Positions 36,728 through 46,160 of a stretch of 64,000 bases of DNA are shown in pieces (the first letter of the stretch is position 1; every line of letters starts with the position of its first letter). The position numbers and the translations under genes were made by a program. The DNA is taken from NCBI GenBank assembly GCA_013822245.1, contig PNKE01000011.1, forward strand, positions 1 through 64,000, given 5' to 3'. The notes beneath the pieces were generated by a model. The model was not told the origin of the DNA, searched no databases, and saw nothing but the letters and a program-made list of their open reading frames with translations. Source of the stretch: Candidatus Solibacter sp. GTDB lineage: Bacteria; Acidobacteriota; Terriglobia; Bryobacterales; Bryobacteraceae.

Positions 36728-37318
36728 TCAAGGCTTCCCGATCGTGATGAGGGGTGCGCCGACGGTGGGGGCGGCAAGAGCAGGGCGGCTCGACACCGGG
36801 GCCGCGGCGGCTGTGCCGCCCTTGCCGCCGGCCACGGCCAGTCCCGCCAGCGCGCCGCCCGCGGCCGCGGCAATGGCGATCCACTTCATGGAACCGGATC
36901 GGCTTCGGATGGTCCGGATTTCGCCGCTCGACTGCCGGACGCTGACGACATAAACGGCCGCGCCGGCCTCGCCCTTGAGCGACGCCTTGATCTGAATGAG
37001 AGCCTCGCCTTCGTGGTCGTTCCAGGCGATACCGGAAACCGAAGCCCGGCCCTGGCTGTCGGTCATCACGCTCTCCGACGTCAATCCGCTCGAAAACCGG
37101 CCGCCGGGCCCTTCTCTGGGCAGCGAAAAGGTGACAGTCGCTGCCCCGGCGGGGCGTCCATCCGCTGATGTCACCCGGACTTCGACCGGCCGGGAAGTCA
37201 CCTCTCCGGCGCGGGCGGCGAATCCGGCGTCCTGGCGCACCAGGACGGTGAGTGTGTCTGCTGCCTGGGCGTTGCCCTGGCACGAGAGCGCGATCAGAAG
37301 AATTGCTTTGAGTCTCAT
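36728..37318 (-). CDS. Secreted Ig-like (Big_1-type) protein with C-terminal membrane span
   Basis: 196 residues. Signal peptide (LKAILLIALSCQGNAQA), then a bacterial Ig-like domain with VEVRVTSADGRPAGAATVTFSLP and GRASVSGIAWNDHEGEALIQIKA, which is the Big_1 pattern. A C-terminal hydrophobic segment (WIAIAAAAGGALAGLAVAGG) follows, then a Pro/Ala-rich tail. Start ATG 37318. It is in a run with a PP2C phosphatase and an outer-membrane barrel, so a surface complex is possible. Confidence 0.7.
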   Translation of the reverse strand: MRLKAILLIALSCQGNAQAADTLTVLVRQDAGFAARAGEVTSRPVEVRVTSADGRPAGAATVTFSLPREGPGGRFSSGLTSESVMTDSQGRASVSGIAWNDHEGEALIQIKASLKGEAGAAVYVVSVRQSSGEIRTIRSRSGSMKWIAIAAAAGGALAGLAVAGGKGGTAAAAPVSSRPALAAPTVGAPLITIGKP

Positions 37319-37364
37319 CCGTTCCGCCAGCAGCCACACTCGGCCTGGCGGAACGGACCTCGGG

Positions 37365-38066
37365 CTAGAAGTCGACGAGAACCACAGTCACGTTGTCCGG
37401 CGCGCCGGCCTGTTTGGAGGCTTCAACCAATTGGTGCGCGCAGGACTCCAAACTTCTCTCACTTTTCAGAATCCCGGCGATCGATTCCTCGGCGACACAG
37501 CCATGCAGACCGTCGCTGCACAGCAGCAGGCGCGAACCGGGCGCCGGTTGCAGCCGCTTCACGCGGACCTCCAGCGCGGTATCCACGCCGATTGCCATCG
37601 TGATCACGTGGCGGAACGGGTGCTTCCTCAGGACATCCTCGGCCAGCCCGATCCGGCGGCCGACCTCCTCCACCCAGCTTTGGTCCCTGGTCAGCGCCTC
37701 CAGTTGCCCTCCCGACCAGAGATAAGCCCGGCTGTCGCCGGCGCTGGCCAGATCCACCCCGTCCGGGCTGTCATGGATGCCCACCAGCGTGGTACCCATG
37801 CCGGCGCAGCGGAAATCGCCGGCCGCCTGTTTTCTCACCTCCTCGTGGGCGGCGCGGTAGGCCTCGTCCAGCCGCACTTCGCCGTCCGCGTCCCGGAAAT
37901 GGGCGGCGACCGTTTCCAGAGCAAGCGCCGATGCCCGTTCACCGGCCTTGGCTCCGCCCATCCCGTCGGCGACGAGGTAGAGCCCGAGCGGTGGATCGAT
38001 CAGGAACGCGTCCTGGTTTACCGGGCGCACGAGACCGCGATCTGTCAGGCCAAAAGCTTCAGGCAA
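37365..38066 (-). CDS. PP2C-family protein serine/threonine phosphatase
   Basis: PrpC/Stp1-type PP2C phosphatase, 233 residues. Motifs: VRPVNQDAF, LVADGMGG, GDSRAYLW, CSDGLHG and DNVTVVLVD, with the metal-binding Asp residues present. It removes phosphate from Ser/Thr, often opposing an Hanks-type kinase. No such kinase is in this window. The start is TTG at 38066, with GGAG at 11 bases. It begins 15 bases after the outer-membrane protein. Confidence 0.9.
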   Translation of the reverse strand: MPEAFGLTDRGLVRPVNQDAFLIDPPLGLYLVADGMGGAKAGERASALALETVAAHFRDADGEVRLDEAYRAAHEEVRKQAAGDFRCAGMGTTLVGIHDSPDGVDLASAGDSRAYLWSGGQLEALTRDQSWVEEVGRRIGLAEDVLRKHPFRHVITMAIGVDTALEVRVKRLQPAPGSRLLLCSDGLHGCVAEESIAGILKSERSLESCAHQLVEASKQAGAPDNVTVVLVDF

Positions 38067-38081
38067 TGGGTATGAGTGCTC

Positions 38082-40700
38082 CTAAAAGAGTAAGCGAAAT
38101 CCGAGCTGGAAAACCCTCCCGTCGTTCAGCGTGTTCGTGATCTTGCCAAACGAAGGCGAGGAGAGGTTCCGCTGCGGCTCGTCGAACTGCGGCGTATTCG
38201 ACAGGTTGTAGACTTCGCCGCGGATCTGTACCGTCCAGTCATGCGGCAGCCGGACCTGCTTGACGGCCGATCCGTTCCAGTTCCAGATGCGGGCCCGCCG
38301 GAACGTCCCCCGGCCCAGGTTGCCGCGGAGTTCGCCGGGCGTGATGAAAGCGAACCTGTCCCGGCTGAGAATCCGGGCCGCCGTGTCCGGGTGGGTGATC
38401 GTCGCCCCCAGGATCGACGGATCAAGGATATTGGGCCGGTCTGACGGGCCGCCATCCACGTTTCCGAATCCGGGACCGTCGGCGCCGATGTAAAGCGTCA
38501 GGGGCGTTCCCTTTTTCCATAGATTCACGCCGGACAACGTCCAGCCGCCCAGGATCGACCGCGTCCACTGGGCCGCGTCGCGCGAGAACGGGATCTCGTA
38601 GGAGTAGCTGGCGGTGAAGGCGTGCGGCGAATCGAAATTGGAGTAGCCTTTGCGGTCCCTGAACATCTCGTATTGCCACTGGCTCCGGCCCCTCAACAGA
38701 TCCTGATTGGCCGCGGTGGCCGAGAAGTCCGGCCCCTCGTCGAGAGCCTTGGAGAATGAGTAGGCAAACTGGGCCAGAAAGCCCCGCTTCGCCGGCATGT
38801 CGATGGCGAGATGGCCGGCATCGAAATAGGCGATACCGCCGTTCAGGATGGTGTAGATCTCGTAATAACGCGGATCAGGGCGCCGCTGGTTCACGGTGGC
38901 CGTGGTTAGCGGGATGCCCGGCACGGGTTCGGCGCGGTTCTGGATGACCGAGTTCAGCAGTTTGATGGTCCGCGACCCGACGTAAGAGGTCCTGACAACG
39001 CCGCCCCAGCCGAACCGCTTCTCGATGGTGGCGTTGTATTGATGCGAGTACGGCGCGGCCAGGTCGGGCGAGATCCGGGTGGGCGAGTAAGGTTTGTTCG
39101 GATCGAGTGAAACCCCGCCTGTCAGATCGGTCAGCACGGGCTGCTGCACCATCACGTAGCGGACCCGCGGCACGTTGTTTCTCACCTGCTGGTAGGTGAC
39201 CGGCGGAACCTGCATGAACGTGGTGGCGTACATGCCGCGCACCACCCAGCCGCGGCCTGCCTGCCAGGCGAAGGAGAAGCGCGGCGAGAAGTTGTTGAAG
39301 TCGCCGCCGTAGGGGAGGTGGTCGATGCCATGGGTCTCCACCGGCCGCGAGTCGCCCATCCAGCGGACGCCGTAGTAGATATGGAACGCGGAGTTCACCT
39401 GCCAGCGGTCCGCGATGTAAGCGTTCATTGTGTAATTGGCGAACTCGCGGCTCAGATCGCCGACGGCGACTTCATAGATGGTGGCCATGCCGAGCAGGAA
39501 GTTCTCCACCGCCGAACGGCCGAAGTTGTTCTGGAACTGGAGGTATCCGCGGCTGTTATTGGACTCGATGCCGGACTGCCTGAAACGCGTGAAGTCGCCG
39601 CCAAGGGTGATCGTGTGCGAGCCGGCGCGGGTGGACAAAGCCGCGCCGGAACGCAGCGTATGGCCGGTGCGGTCGATCGGGAACATGGAATCGGGCCCCA
39701 GTTCCTCGATCTGATGGCCGAAGCGGACGCGCGGGCCGACTGCGTTGGGCTCGGGCCGCAGCAGCGAGATGCCGCGCTGGTAGGCGGCCGTTATGGAGAT
39801 GCCGGTTGCCGGCGTGAGTTGGCGCGTCCAGGTGACGGCCGTCTGCGTGGCGTGGATGTCGGTGTCCGGGTTCTGGCCGGCGACGAACTTGAAGGCGCGG
39901 ATCCGCTGGCGGTCGTTTGAATAGTTCGCCATCAGGCGCTGGTCATGGGGCAGGATGAGATCGATGCGGCCGGTGAGCCCGAGGCTATCGATCCGTTGCG
40001 GGGCGTTGGTATTGAGCGCACGGGGGTCGAAGTCCGGGCGGTTGGGAAGTTCGGCGGGAAAGGCGTCGAGGAAGCTCTGGACGATGGCGCGGTTGGCAGG
40101 GTCGAGAGATCGGGGCTGGCGCTCATCGGCCAGCGGCACCAGGACGTTGCCGTTCACCATGCCGCGGATGTCGCGCTGGTTGTATGTCGAGGTCCAGAAC
40201 CCGCTGAGTCCCGGCAGAGGGCCGGTCAGCCGTCCGCCGGTGACGTTGCGGCGCGACGGTTTAACGCCGCCCACCTGGAAGAACGTTCGGGCGTTGAAGA
40301 TGCTGTTCTGGTGCCAGTAGGTCCCCTCGCCATGGACCGCCGATGGCGCCGCTTGCGGGCGCAGGCCCAGAATCTCGGTCGCCGGCTGTCCGTGCTCGCG
40401 GCCGAAATGCTGGGACTCGACCCGCGGCTCCGCCACCGCTGTTGTGGTCGCGCCGACGCGGACATTGGCCTCCTTGATCGCATTGGTGTCGATCATGTAG
40501 ACCACCACGTTTTCGTTGCGTTGAGCCGCGGCGCCCATCCTCGGGCGCGCCGGCTCCTGTTGAGGCCGCGGCCCGGCCGGAGCGGAGATCCGGCCCTTCG
40601 CGGAGATCTGGCCGGCGGCCGGCGGAGTCTGGCCGGCCGATGTCTGGATGGAGAGCAGGGCCAACAACGCGAGGCCGGATCGGGTAACGCTTCTGGTCAC
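38082..40700 (-). CDS. Oar-like TonB-receptor-type outer-membrane beta-barrel, plug-poor
   Basis: 872 residues with a signal peptide and a large C-terminal beta-barrel ending in FQLGFRLLF with a terminal Phe, as outer-membrane barrels do. Barrel motifs typical of acidobacterial Oar-like proteins: YWHQNSIFNARTFFQVGGVKP, AYIADRWQVNSAFHIYYGVRW, PYSHQYNATIEKRFGWG. The N-terminus lacks the usual carboxypeptidase-regulatory domain and a recognisable plug; after the signal there is a short Pro/Arg/Ala-rich segment. Start GTG 40700. Could be an unusual receptor or a passive barrel. Substrate unknown. Confidence 0.82.
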   Translation of the reverse strand: MTRSVTRSGLALLALLSIQTSAGQTPPAAGQISAKGRISAPAGPRPQQEPARPRMGAAAQRNENVVVYMIDTNAIKEANVRVGATTTAVAEPRVESQHFGREHGQPATEILGLRPQAAPSAVHGEGTYWHQNSIFNARTFFQVGGVKPSRRNVTGGRLTGPLPGLSGFWTSTYNQRDIRGMVNGNVLVPLADERQPRSLDPANRAIVQSFLDAFPAELPNRPDFDPRALNTNAPQRIDSLGLTGRIDLILPHDQRLMANYSNDRQRIRAFKFVAGQNPDTDIHATQTAVTWTRQLTPATGISITAAYQRGISLLRPEPNAVGPRVRFGHQIEELGPDSMFPIDRTGHTLRSGAALSTRAGSHTITLGGDFTRFRQSGIESNNSRGYLQFQNNFGRSAVENFLLGMATIYEVAVGDLSREFANYTMNAYIADRWQVNSAFHIYYGVRWMGDSRPVETHGIDHLPYGGDFNNFSPRFSFAWQAGRGWVVRGMYATTFMQVPPVTYQQVRNNVPRVRYVMVQQPVLTDLTGGVSLDPNKPYSPTRISPDLAAPYSHQYNATIEKRFGWGGVVRTSYVGSRTIKLLNSVIQNRAEPVPGIPLTTATVNQRRPDPRYYEIYTILNGGIAYFDAGHLAIDMPAKRGFLAQFAYSFSKALDEGPDFSATAANQDLLRGRSQWQYEMFRDRKGYSNFDSPHAFTASYSYEIPFSRDAAQWTRSILGGWTLSGVNLWKKGTPLTLYIGADGPGFGNVDGGPSDRPNILDPSILGATITHPDTAARILSRDRFAFITPGELRGNLGRGTFRRARIWNWNGSAVKQVRLPHDWTVQIRGEVYNLSNTPQFDEPQRNLSSPSFGKITNTLNDGRVFQLGFRLLF

Positions 40701-40738
40701 TACCCTTCGATTCTACCGGACTCGGAGGCGCTGATATT

Positions 40739-41923
40739 TCAATTGGCCTCGGGCTTCGGCGTGAAAATCTGTTTAAGCATCAGCCAGCCGGATTCGTCGT
40801 ATCGCGTCTTCAGCCGTTCCTGGCGCTCCGTGCGGGGATCGCCCGGCCGCGGACCCTGCCGGTCCTCGCAACGCTCCAGCAGCAGCAGCGCGGCTTCGTC
40901 GTCGGGCGTGCGTTCGAGCACTTCGTTGAACCGCCTCATCGCTTCGTCGAATCGGCCCTTCCGCCAAAGGTAGTAGCCGGCGTTGAAGTAAGCCGCCGGG
41001 TCAGCCGGATCCGCCTCGATGGCCTTGTCGAAGGAACCGAGCGCCGCTTCCTGGTCGAGCCGGGCCTGAGCGGCGCCGAGGTTGTTGTGGACCTCGTTCA
41101 GCGGGGCCTCCGAGGCCACCTTCTCCAGCAGGTCCCGGGCCGCCTGGAACTCGCCCAACTGGTGGCGGCAAAGCGCGAGGTAGAAGGCGGCTTCACGCGC
41201 ACGCAGCGCGCCTGGCCCGACCTGCGACAGCCACCCGGCAGCGGCGCGGTAGTCCTTCCGCCCGAGTTGATAGAGGCCCAGGCGCAGGTTCGGCTCCGGG
41301 TAGCCGGGGGCCAGCCGGGCAGCGGTGGAGAAGAACCGGATCTGCTGTTCGATGTCGGTGGCCATCAGTCCCCGGATGTGGTTCTCCATCGCGTCCAGCC
41401 GGATGCTCGGCTGCCTGGCCAGGAACGACTCCTCCGGCAACGCCATCCCTGGGCGCAGCGATTGCAGCAACCGGAAGGCCAGGCGGGCCTGGATCCGGGA
41501 CAGATCCGCCAACGGACCGGATTCCTCCAGTTGAGCGATCCGGCGCATCTGCCGGATATCGACCACCGCGGCTCTCACCCTCAGCCGCTCCGCTTCCCGT
41601 CCGGCCCCGGTGAGCGAATACTCTCCGTGCACCGCGACGCCCGCGCTGAGGTTGATGGCGATCTCCAGGACACTGGCTTGCGTCAGCCTCGCCCCCGCCC
41701 GGATGCCCATGGCTGCCACGGCGGCGCGCCGCTCGTCAGCCGCCACACAGGCGACCCCGTTTGCGGGAAGAGCCTCGCCAACCGCCTCGGAAATGCCCTC
41801 GCCAATCCAATCTATGTTCTTAGAACTGCTTAAATTGTAAAATGGGACTATAAGTACGGTTTCTGCATGGGCCGGCAGTGCAAGATATATAAATGCAAAA
41901 AGAATGCCGGGTAGCCGTGCCAT
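40739..41923 (-). CDS. Periplasmic TPR protein with TolB/FlgO-like N-terminal domain
   Basis: 394 residues with a signal peptide (LPGILFAFIYLALPAHA). The first domain starts with ETVLIVPFYNLSSSKNIDWIGEGISEAV, the pattern of TolB/FlgO or CsgG-like N-terminal domains that begin PF.N. The C-terminal 200 residues hold TPR pairs (AAFYLALCRHQLGEFQAA, AAYFNAGYYLWRKGRFDEA). Located upstream, on the same strand, of the outer-membrane barrel (38 bases apart). Probably a periplasmic adaptor. Confidence 0.75.
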   Translation of the reverse strand: MARLPGILFAFIYLALPAHAETVLIVPFYNLSSSKNIDWIGEGISEAVGEALPANGVACVAADERRAAVAAMGIRAGARLTQASVLEIAINLSAGVAVHGEYSLTGAGREAERLRVRAAVVDIRQMRRIAQLEESGPLADLSRIQARLAFRLLQSLRPGMALPEESFLARQPSIRLDAMENHIRGLMATDIEQQIRFFSTAARLAPGYPEPNLRLGLYQLGRKDYRAAAGWLSQVGPGALRAREAAFYLALCRHQLGEFQAARDLLEKVASEAPLNEVHNNLGAAQARLDQEAALGSFDKAIEADPADPAAYFNAGYYLWRKGRFDEAMRRFNEVLERTPDDEAALLLLERCEDRQGPRPGDPRTERQERLKTRYDESGWLMLKQIFTPKPEAN

Positions 41924-41991
41924 GGGGTGAGTATAGCAGAGCCACCCGGCATCACTGCCGGAGAAGCCGTTCGAACGGCTCCCGCGGTACG

Positions 41992-42309
41992 TTAGTTGAA
42001 AACCAGCGTGGTGGTGGTACCGCCCAGACGGATTTCGCGGATCTTGTACTTGCCGGCCTCACTGGTGTAGCGCACCGACGTGGAACCGAACTTCGCACCG
42101 CCGGTCTCAACCTTCACAGCCGCCTCTACCTTCTCTTTTCCTTTTTGAATGATAGCCTTGCCGCTGTCGAGCGTCAGCTTGTAGTCGCCGGGCTTCAGTT
42201 CAGTGCCGCTCACCACGGAGGGCTGGAAGAAGGTGACGTTGTGCGTCGAGGCGCTGGCGGCCGCGAGCGCGAGAATCAAAAGGGCGAATAAGCGGATGGA
42301 CTTGGTCAT
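41992..42309 (-). CDS. Small secreted protein, acidobacterial type
   Basis: 105 residues with a signal peptide (LFALLILALAAASAS). The rest is beta-rich: VVSGTELKPGDYKLTLDSGKAI and SVRYTSEAGKYKIREIRLGGTTTTLVF. I recognise the pattern as a small secreted protein common in acidobacteria; its function is unknown. The ATG at 42309 has AGGAG nine bases upstream; a longer frame to 42339 is not supported. Confidence 0.75.
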   Translation of the reverse strand: MTKSIRLFALLILALAAASASTHNVTFFQPSVVSGTELKPGDYKLTLDSGKAIIQKGKEKVEAAVKVETGGAKFGSTSVRYTSEAGKYKIREIRLGGTTTTLVFN

Positions 42310-42472
42310 CGTGGACACTCCTGTACACATTATAGGCACATTTGCGCCATTTATTGCAAATAACTAAGTTCAATGCAAAGCCTGCTTCCTATTTACGCTA
42401 CTCAGCTACTTTGCCATAAGGGCGCTTGCCGCCATCCTGTAGTAAGACGAAAACCGTGGCCGGACGTTCCCC

Positions 42473-43417
42473 TCAACGAACCTTCATTGATGTAAATTCA
42501 TTAAGGAACGTCGTCACCAAAGCCCGGGCTGCGAGACCGGTCTGCCCCGCGGACCCGAAACCATCCAGCCAGCAGACTCCGGACTCCCGCCGGAACCATG
42601 TGATCTGGCGCTTGGCATACTGGCGCGTGCCGATGATCGTCAACTCGATAGCCCGCTCGCGGCTCATGCGCCCCTGAATGCAAGCCAGCGCCTCCTTGTA
42701 ACCCAGCGATTCGAAGGGCTTAGCCTCCGGCGGGACACCCGCGTCGAGCAGCCGCCTGACCTCCTCCGGAAGGCCGCCGCGCCACATCGCCTCAGTGCGG
42801 CTGCCGATGGCCCGGCACAATGCCTCGCGCGGAGGGTTGAGCACCAGTTTCAGCGCCCGGTAACCTTCCAGCGCGGCGCGTCGGGAGGCAAAGACTTCCG
42901 AGGCCGGGCTTCTGGCAACGATACAGATCTCGGCGGCGCGGGTCAGTTTATTCAGGTCATTGGGATGGATGCGGGCGGCGGTGGCAGGGTCCAGATGGCG
43001 CAGCAGGCGGTGAAGGAATCCGGGACGGCGCTCTTCGCGCGACGCAAGTCTCGTTCTGAGGGCAGGGTCGCGTTCCGGACCCGGCGCCAGCCCCTCCAGC
43101 AACGCCCGGACATAGAACCCCGTGCCTCCGGCGATCACCGGCAGCCTGCCGCGGCCCGTGATCTGATTCACTGACGCGGCCGCCATCCGAGCCCAATGAC
43201 CGGCGTTGGACTCCTGCGAGGGATCAAGGACGTCAATCAAATGATGTGGAACCAGGGCAAGTTCCTCAGGCGGCGGTTTCGCCGTGCCGATGTCGAACCC
43301 GCGGTAGAGTTGGAGCGAGTCGCAGTTGACCACCTCGCCGTCGAACTCAAGCGCCAGTTGGATGGCAAGATACGACTTCCCCGAAGCAGTAGGTCCGGCG
43401 ACGACGATCAACGGCAT
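42473..43417 (-). CDS. miaA: tRNA dimethylallyltransferase
   Basis: MiaA, adds a dimethylallyl group to A37 of tRNAs reading UNN codons. P-loop GPTASGKS at the start, DSLQLYRGFDIGTAKP and the HHLIDVLDP loop, GGTGFYVRALLEG, and GTRQYAKRQITWFRRE near the C-terminus. About 314 residues. The start is ATG 43417, next to the P-loop; GTG 43435 would add six residues. It is divergent from the large TPR gene. Confidence 0.93.
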   Translation of the reverse strand: MPLIVVAGPTASGKSYLAIQLALEFDGEVVNCDSLQLYRGFDIGTAKPPPEELALVPHHLIDVLDPSQESNAGHWARMAAASVNQITGRGRLPVIAGGTGFYVRALLEGLAPGPERDPALRTRLASREERRPGFLHRLLRHLDPATAARIHPNDLNKLTRAAEICIVARSPASEVFASRRAALEGYRALKLVLNPPREALCRAIGSRTEAMWRGGLPEEVRRLLDAGVPPEAKPFESLGYKEALACIQGRMSRERAIELTIIGTRQYAKRQITWFRRESGVCWLDGFGSAGQTGLAARALVTTFLNEFTSMKVR

Positions 43418-43556
43418 TGGGCCGGTATCCGGCACGAATCCAGTGTAGCTGGTGCAACCCGGAACCGCCCTTCCGGCATCAGATATAGTGATGAGAAGCG
43501 GGGCTGAAGTGTATTCAATGCCCCACCTGGTGAAGAGGGAAGGATCAAGGACGAAA

Positions 43557-45614
43557 ATGATACGCCTTTACAAACAGATAGCCGTCGTGACGGTCCTGTC
43601 GGCGGCAGCCGCGGCGCCCTCTTCCGGCCGTGCCGCGCAGTCGGCCGCGCCGGCTCAGCAATCCGGCAAGGCCCAGGCCTACTACCACGCCGCGCTGGCT
43701 CACCTCTACGCTGAACTCGCCGCCCAGTACGGAGGGCGGGGCGAGTATGTCACCAAGGCGATCGAAAATTACAAGACGGCCCTGGCCGCCGACCCCGACG
43801 CCGCCTTCCTGGCCTCAGAACTGGCCGACATGTACCTGCAGACCGGCCGCCTGCGAAGCGCCACAGCCGAATTCGAGGACCTTGTCCGCAAAAACCCCGG
43901 CGACCTGAACGCCCGCCGCATCCTGGCCCGGTTCTACACCGCCCGCATCCGCGACGGCCAGCAGGGCCGCCCGAACCAGGAGATGTTGAACTCGGCGCTC
44001 GAACAATACCGCATCCTGGCCGAAAAGGCGCCCCGCGACGTGGACAACCTGGTCACACTCGCCCGGCTGGAGAAGTTCGCGCTCAACAGTTCCGCCGCCG
44101 AAGCCGCTTATAAGAAGGCCCTGGAGGTGGAACCGGAGAACGAGGAAGCCCTCACCGGCCTGGCCCTGGTTTATGGCGAGATGGGCAACAACGAGCTCGC
44201 CAGCCAGATGCTCAGCCGCGCAGCCCGGAAAAACCCCAACCTGCGCACCCTGACCGCCCTGGCCAGCGCCTACGAGCAGATGCGCGACTACAAAATGGCC
44301 GCCGCCACTTATGGCCAGGCGCTCGAACTCAACCGCGAAAACACCGATCTGAAGCGCGCGTATGCCCAGGCGTTGTTTGTCGCCGAGGATACCGGCAAGG
44401 CGCTCCAGGTCTTCGAGGAGATCATCGCCGAAGAACCCAACGACCTGCTGGCCAACCTCCGCCTCAGCCAGATCCACCGCCAGAAGCGCGCTTTCGACAA
44501 GGCCCGCGGCTACGCGCGCAAGGCCCGCGACCTCGATCCGAATAACATCGAGATCCGCTACAACGAGGTCGGGCTTTATGAGGCCGAAGGCAAGACGGCC
44601 GAGGCAATCTCGCTCCTCAAGGAACTGACCGAATCCACCCTGCGCACGCTGTCGATGCAGGAGCGCGGCAACGGCCTGATCCTGCTTGAACGGCTCGGCC
44701 TGCTCTATCGCTCCAATGAACAGACCCAGGAAGCCGTGGCGGCCTTCCAGCGCATGGCGCAGGTGGATTCAAACGCCGCGCCGAATGCCGCCGCGCAGAT
44801 CATCGACACCTACCGCGCGGGCAAGGATTTCGCCGCGGCCGAGCGCGAGATGCAGGCCGCCCTGGCCAGGCACCCCGACGACCGCGTCCTGAAGAGCGTC
44901 GCCGCCACCCTGCTGAGCGATCTCGGCCGCCACCCCGAAGCCGAGCAAACGTTGAAGACCCTGTTTGACGGCAAGAACGACCGCGCCGTCCATATCGCCC
45001 TCGCCCAGGCCTATGACAAGGCCAAGGACTACAAATCCGCCGCCCGTGCCCTGGATGAAGCCGAAAAGCTCTCCGAATCGAACGAGGAAAAGGAGCCCGT
45101 GCTGTTCCTCCGCGGCGCGATGTTCGAGAAACAGAAGCTCTACGACGAGGCCGAGAGGGAGTTCCGCAAAGTCCTCGAAGTCTCACCCAACAACGCCTCC
45201 GCGCTGAACTACCTCGGCTACATGCTGGCCGACCGTAACGTCCGCGTCCAGGAGGCGCTGGCCCTGATCCAGAAAGCCGTCGATCAGGAGCCCACCAACG
45301 GCGCTTTCCTCGACAGCCTGGGCTGGGCCTACTTCCGGCTGAACAAACTCGACGAGGCTGCCGATTATCTCCGCCGTTCGCTCCAGCGCGGCGTCAGGGA
45401 CCCCACCGTCCACGACCACCTCGGCGATGTCCTCCTGAGCCAGGGCAATGTCAAGGACGCCATCAACCACTGGGAGATCGCTGTCGCCGAATGGCGCAAC
45501 AATGCCCCCAGCGACCGCGACGACGAAGCCGTCGCCAAGATCCAAAAGAAACTGGAAACCGCCAAGGTGCGGCTGGCGCGCGAGTCGGCCGGCAAGGACC
45601 AGAAGCAGCGCTGA
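43557..45614 (+). CDS. Large secreted TPR-repeat protein
   Basis: 685 residues. Signal peptide (VVTVLSAAAAAPSSGRA), then many TPR pairs in tandem, for example ALAADPDAAFLASELADMYLQTGRL, NEEALTGLALVYGEMGNN, and NASALNYLGYMLADRNVRVQEALAL. Start ATG 43557, with AAGGA upstream; the frame open from 43452 is non-coding leader. Probably periplasmic and exported. Next gene lies 61 bases downstream. Could serve polysaccharide or pilus assembly; not determinable. Confidence 0.86.
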   Translation: MIRLYKQIAVVTVLSAAAAAPSSGRAAQSAAPAQQSGKAQAYYHAALAHLYAELAAQYGGRGEYVTKAIENYKTALAADPDAAFLASELADMYLQTGRLRSATAEFEDLVRKNPGDLNARRILARFYTARIRDGQQGRPNQEMLNSALEQYRILAEKAPRDVDNLVTLARLEKFALNSSAAEAAYKKALEVEPENEEALTGLALVYGEMGNNELASQMLSRAARKNPNLRTLTALASAYEQMRDYKMAAATYGQALELNRENTDLKRAYAQALFVAEDTGKALQVFEEIIAEEPNDLLANLRLSQIHRQKRAFDKARGYARKARDLDPNNIEIRYNEVGLYEAEGKTAEAISLLKELTESTLRTLSMQERGNGLILLERLGLLYRSNEQTQEAVAAFQRMAQVDSNAAPNAAAQIIDTYRAGKDFAAAEREMQAALARHPDDRVLKSVAATLLSDLGRHPEAEQTLKTLFDGKNDRAVHIALAQAYDKAKDYKSAARALDEAEKLSESNEEKEPVLFLRGAMFEKQKLYDEAEREFRKVLEVSPNNASALNYLGYMLADRNVRVQEALALIQKAVDQEPTNGAFLDSLGWAYFRLNKLDEAADYLRRSLQRGVRDPTVHDHLGDVLLSQGNVKDAINHWEIAVAEWRNNAPSDRDDEAVAKIQKKLETAKVRLARESAGKDQKQR

Positions 45615-45675
45615 CGCTCGTTGCGCCGCGCGTTCCGGCCCCCCATTCCGGCGTCCGAGGATTGATAATGGTGCT

Positions 45676-46128
45676 ATGCGATTGATTCTTGCATTCACCC
45701 TCACCGCCGCCTTATTGATGGCCGGCGAACTCAAACTCGGAGCCCCGCTGACGCTGAAGAAGCAAACCGCCATCGCCGCCCTGGAAACCAATCCCGCCGG
45801 CTTTGTGAACCAGACGGTTCAGGTGAAGGGCAGGGTGGTGGAAGTCTGTGAGCACGCCGGCTGCTGGATGAACCTGGTCGACACCAAGTCGAGCGCCAAA
45901 GTCCGCATCAAGGTGAAGGACGGCGAGATCGTCTTCCCGAAGGAGGCCATTGGCAGGATTGCCGTCGCCGAAGGTACGTTCGTCAAGATCGACCTCACCA
46001 AGGACCAGTTGATCGCCCAGCTCAAGCACGAAGCCGAGGAGAACAATAAGAAGTTCGACCCCGCCACCGTGACCGAGGGCAAGACCATCTACCAGATCCG
46101 CGGCGCCGGCGCCGTCGTTCAACCCTAG
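45676..46128 (+). CDS. Exported DUF4920 domain protein
   Basis: 150 residues with a short signal peptide (LILAFTLTAALLMAG). The DUF4920 core is visible: VNQTVQVKGRVVEVCEHAGCWMNLVD, with the paired Cys in CEHAGCW, then a beta-rich fold through KVRIKVKDGEIVFP. Start ATG 45676; the frame continues upstream only as an overlap of the TPR gene. The family is secreted and of unknown function, with the two Cys possibly metal-binding. Confidence 0.82.
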   Translation: MRLILAFTLTAALLMAGELKLGAPLTLKKQTAIAALETNPAGFVNQTVQVKGRVVEVCEHAGCWMNLVDTKSSAKVRIKVKDGEIVFPKEAIGRIAVAEGTFVKIDLTKDQLIAQLKHEAEENNKKFDPATVTEGKTIYQIRGAGAVVQP

Positions 46129-46160
46129 TCCCGGGCGCGAGGCAGGAAGTGTCCACCATC

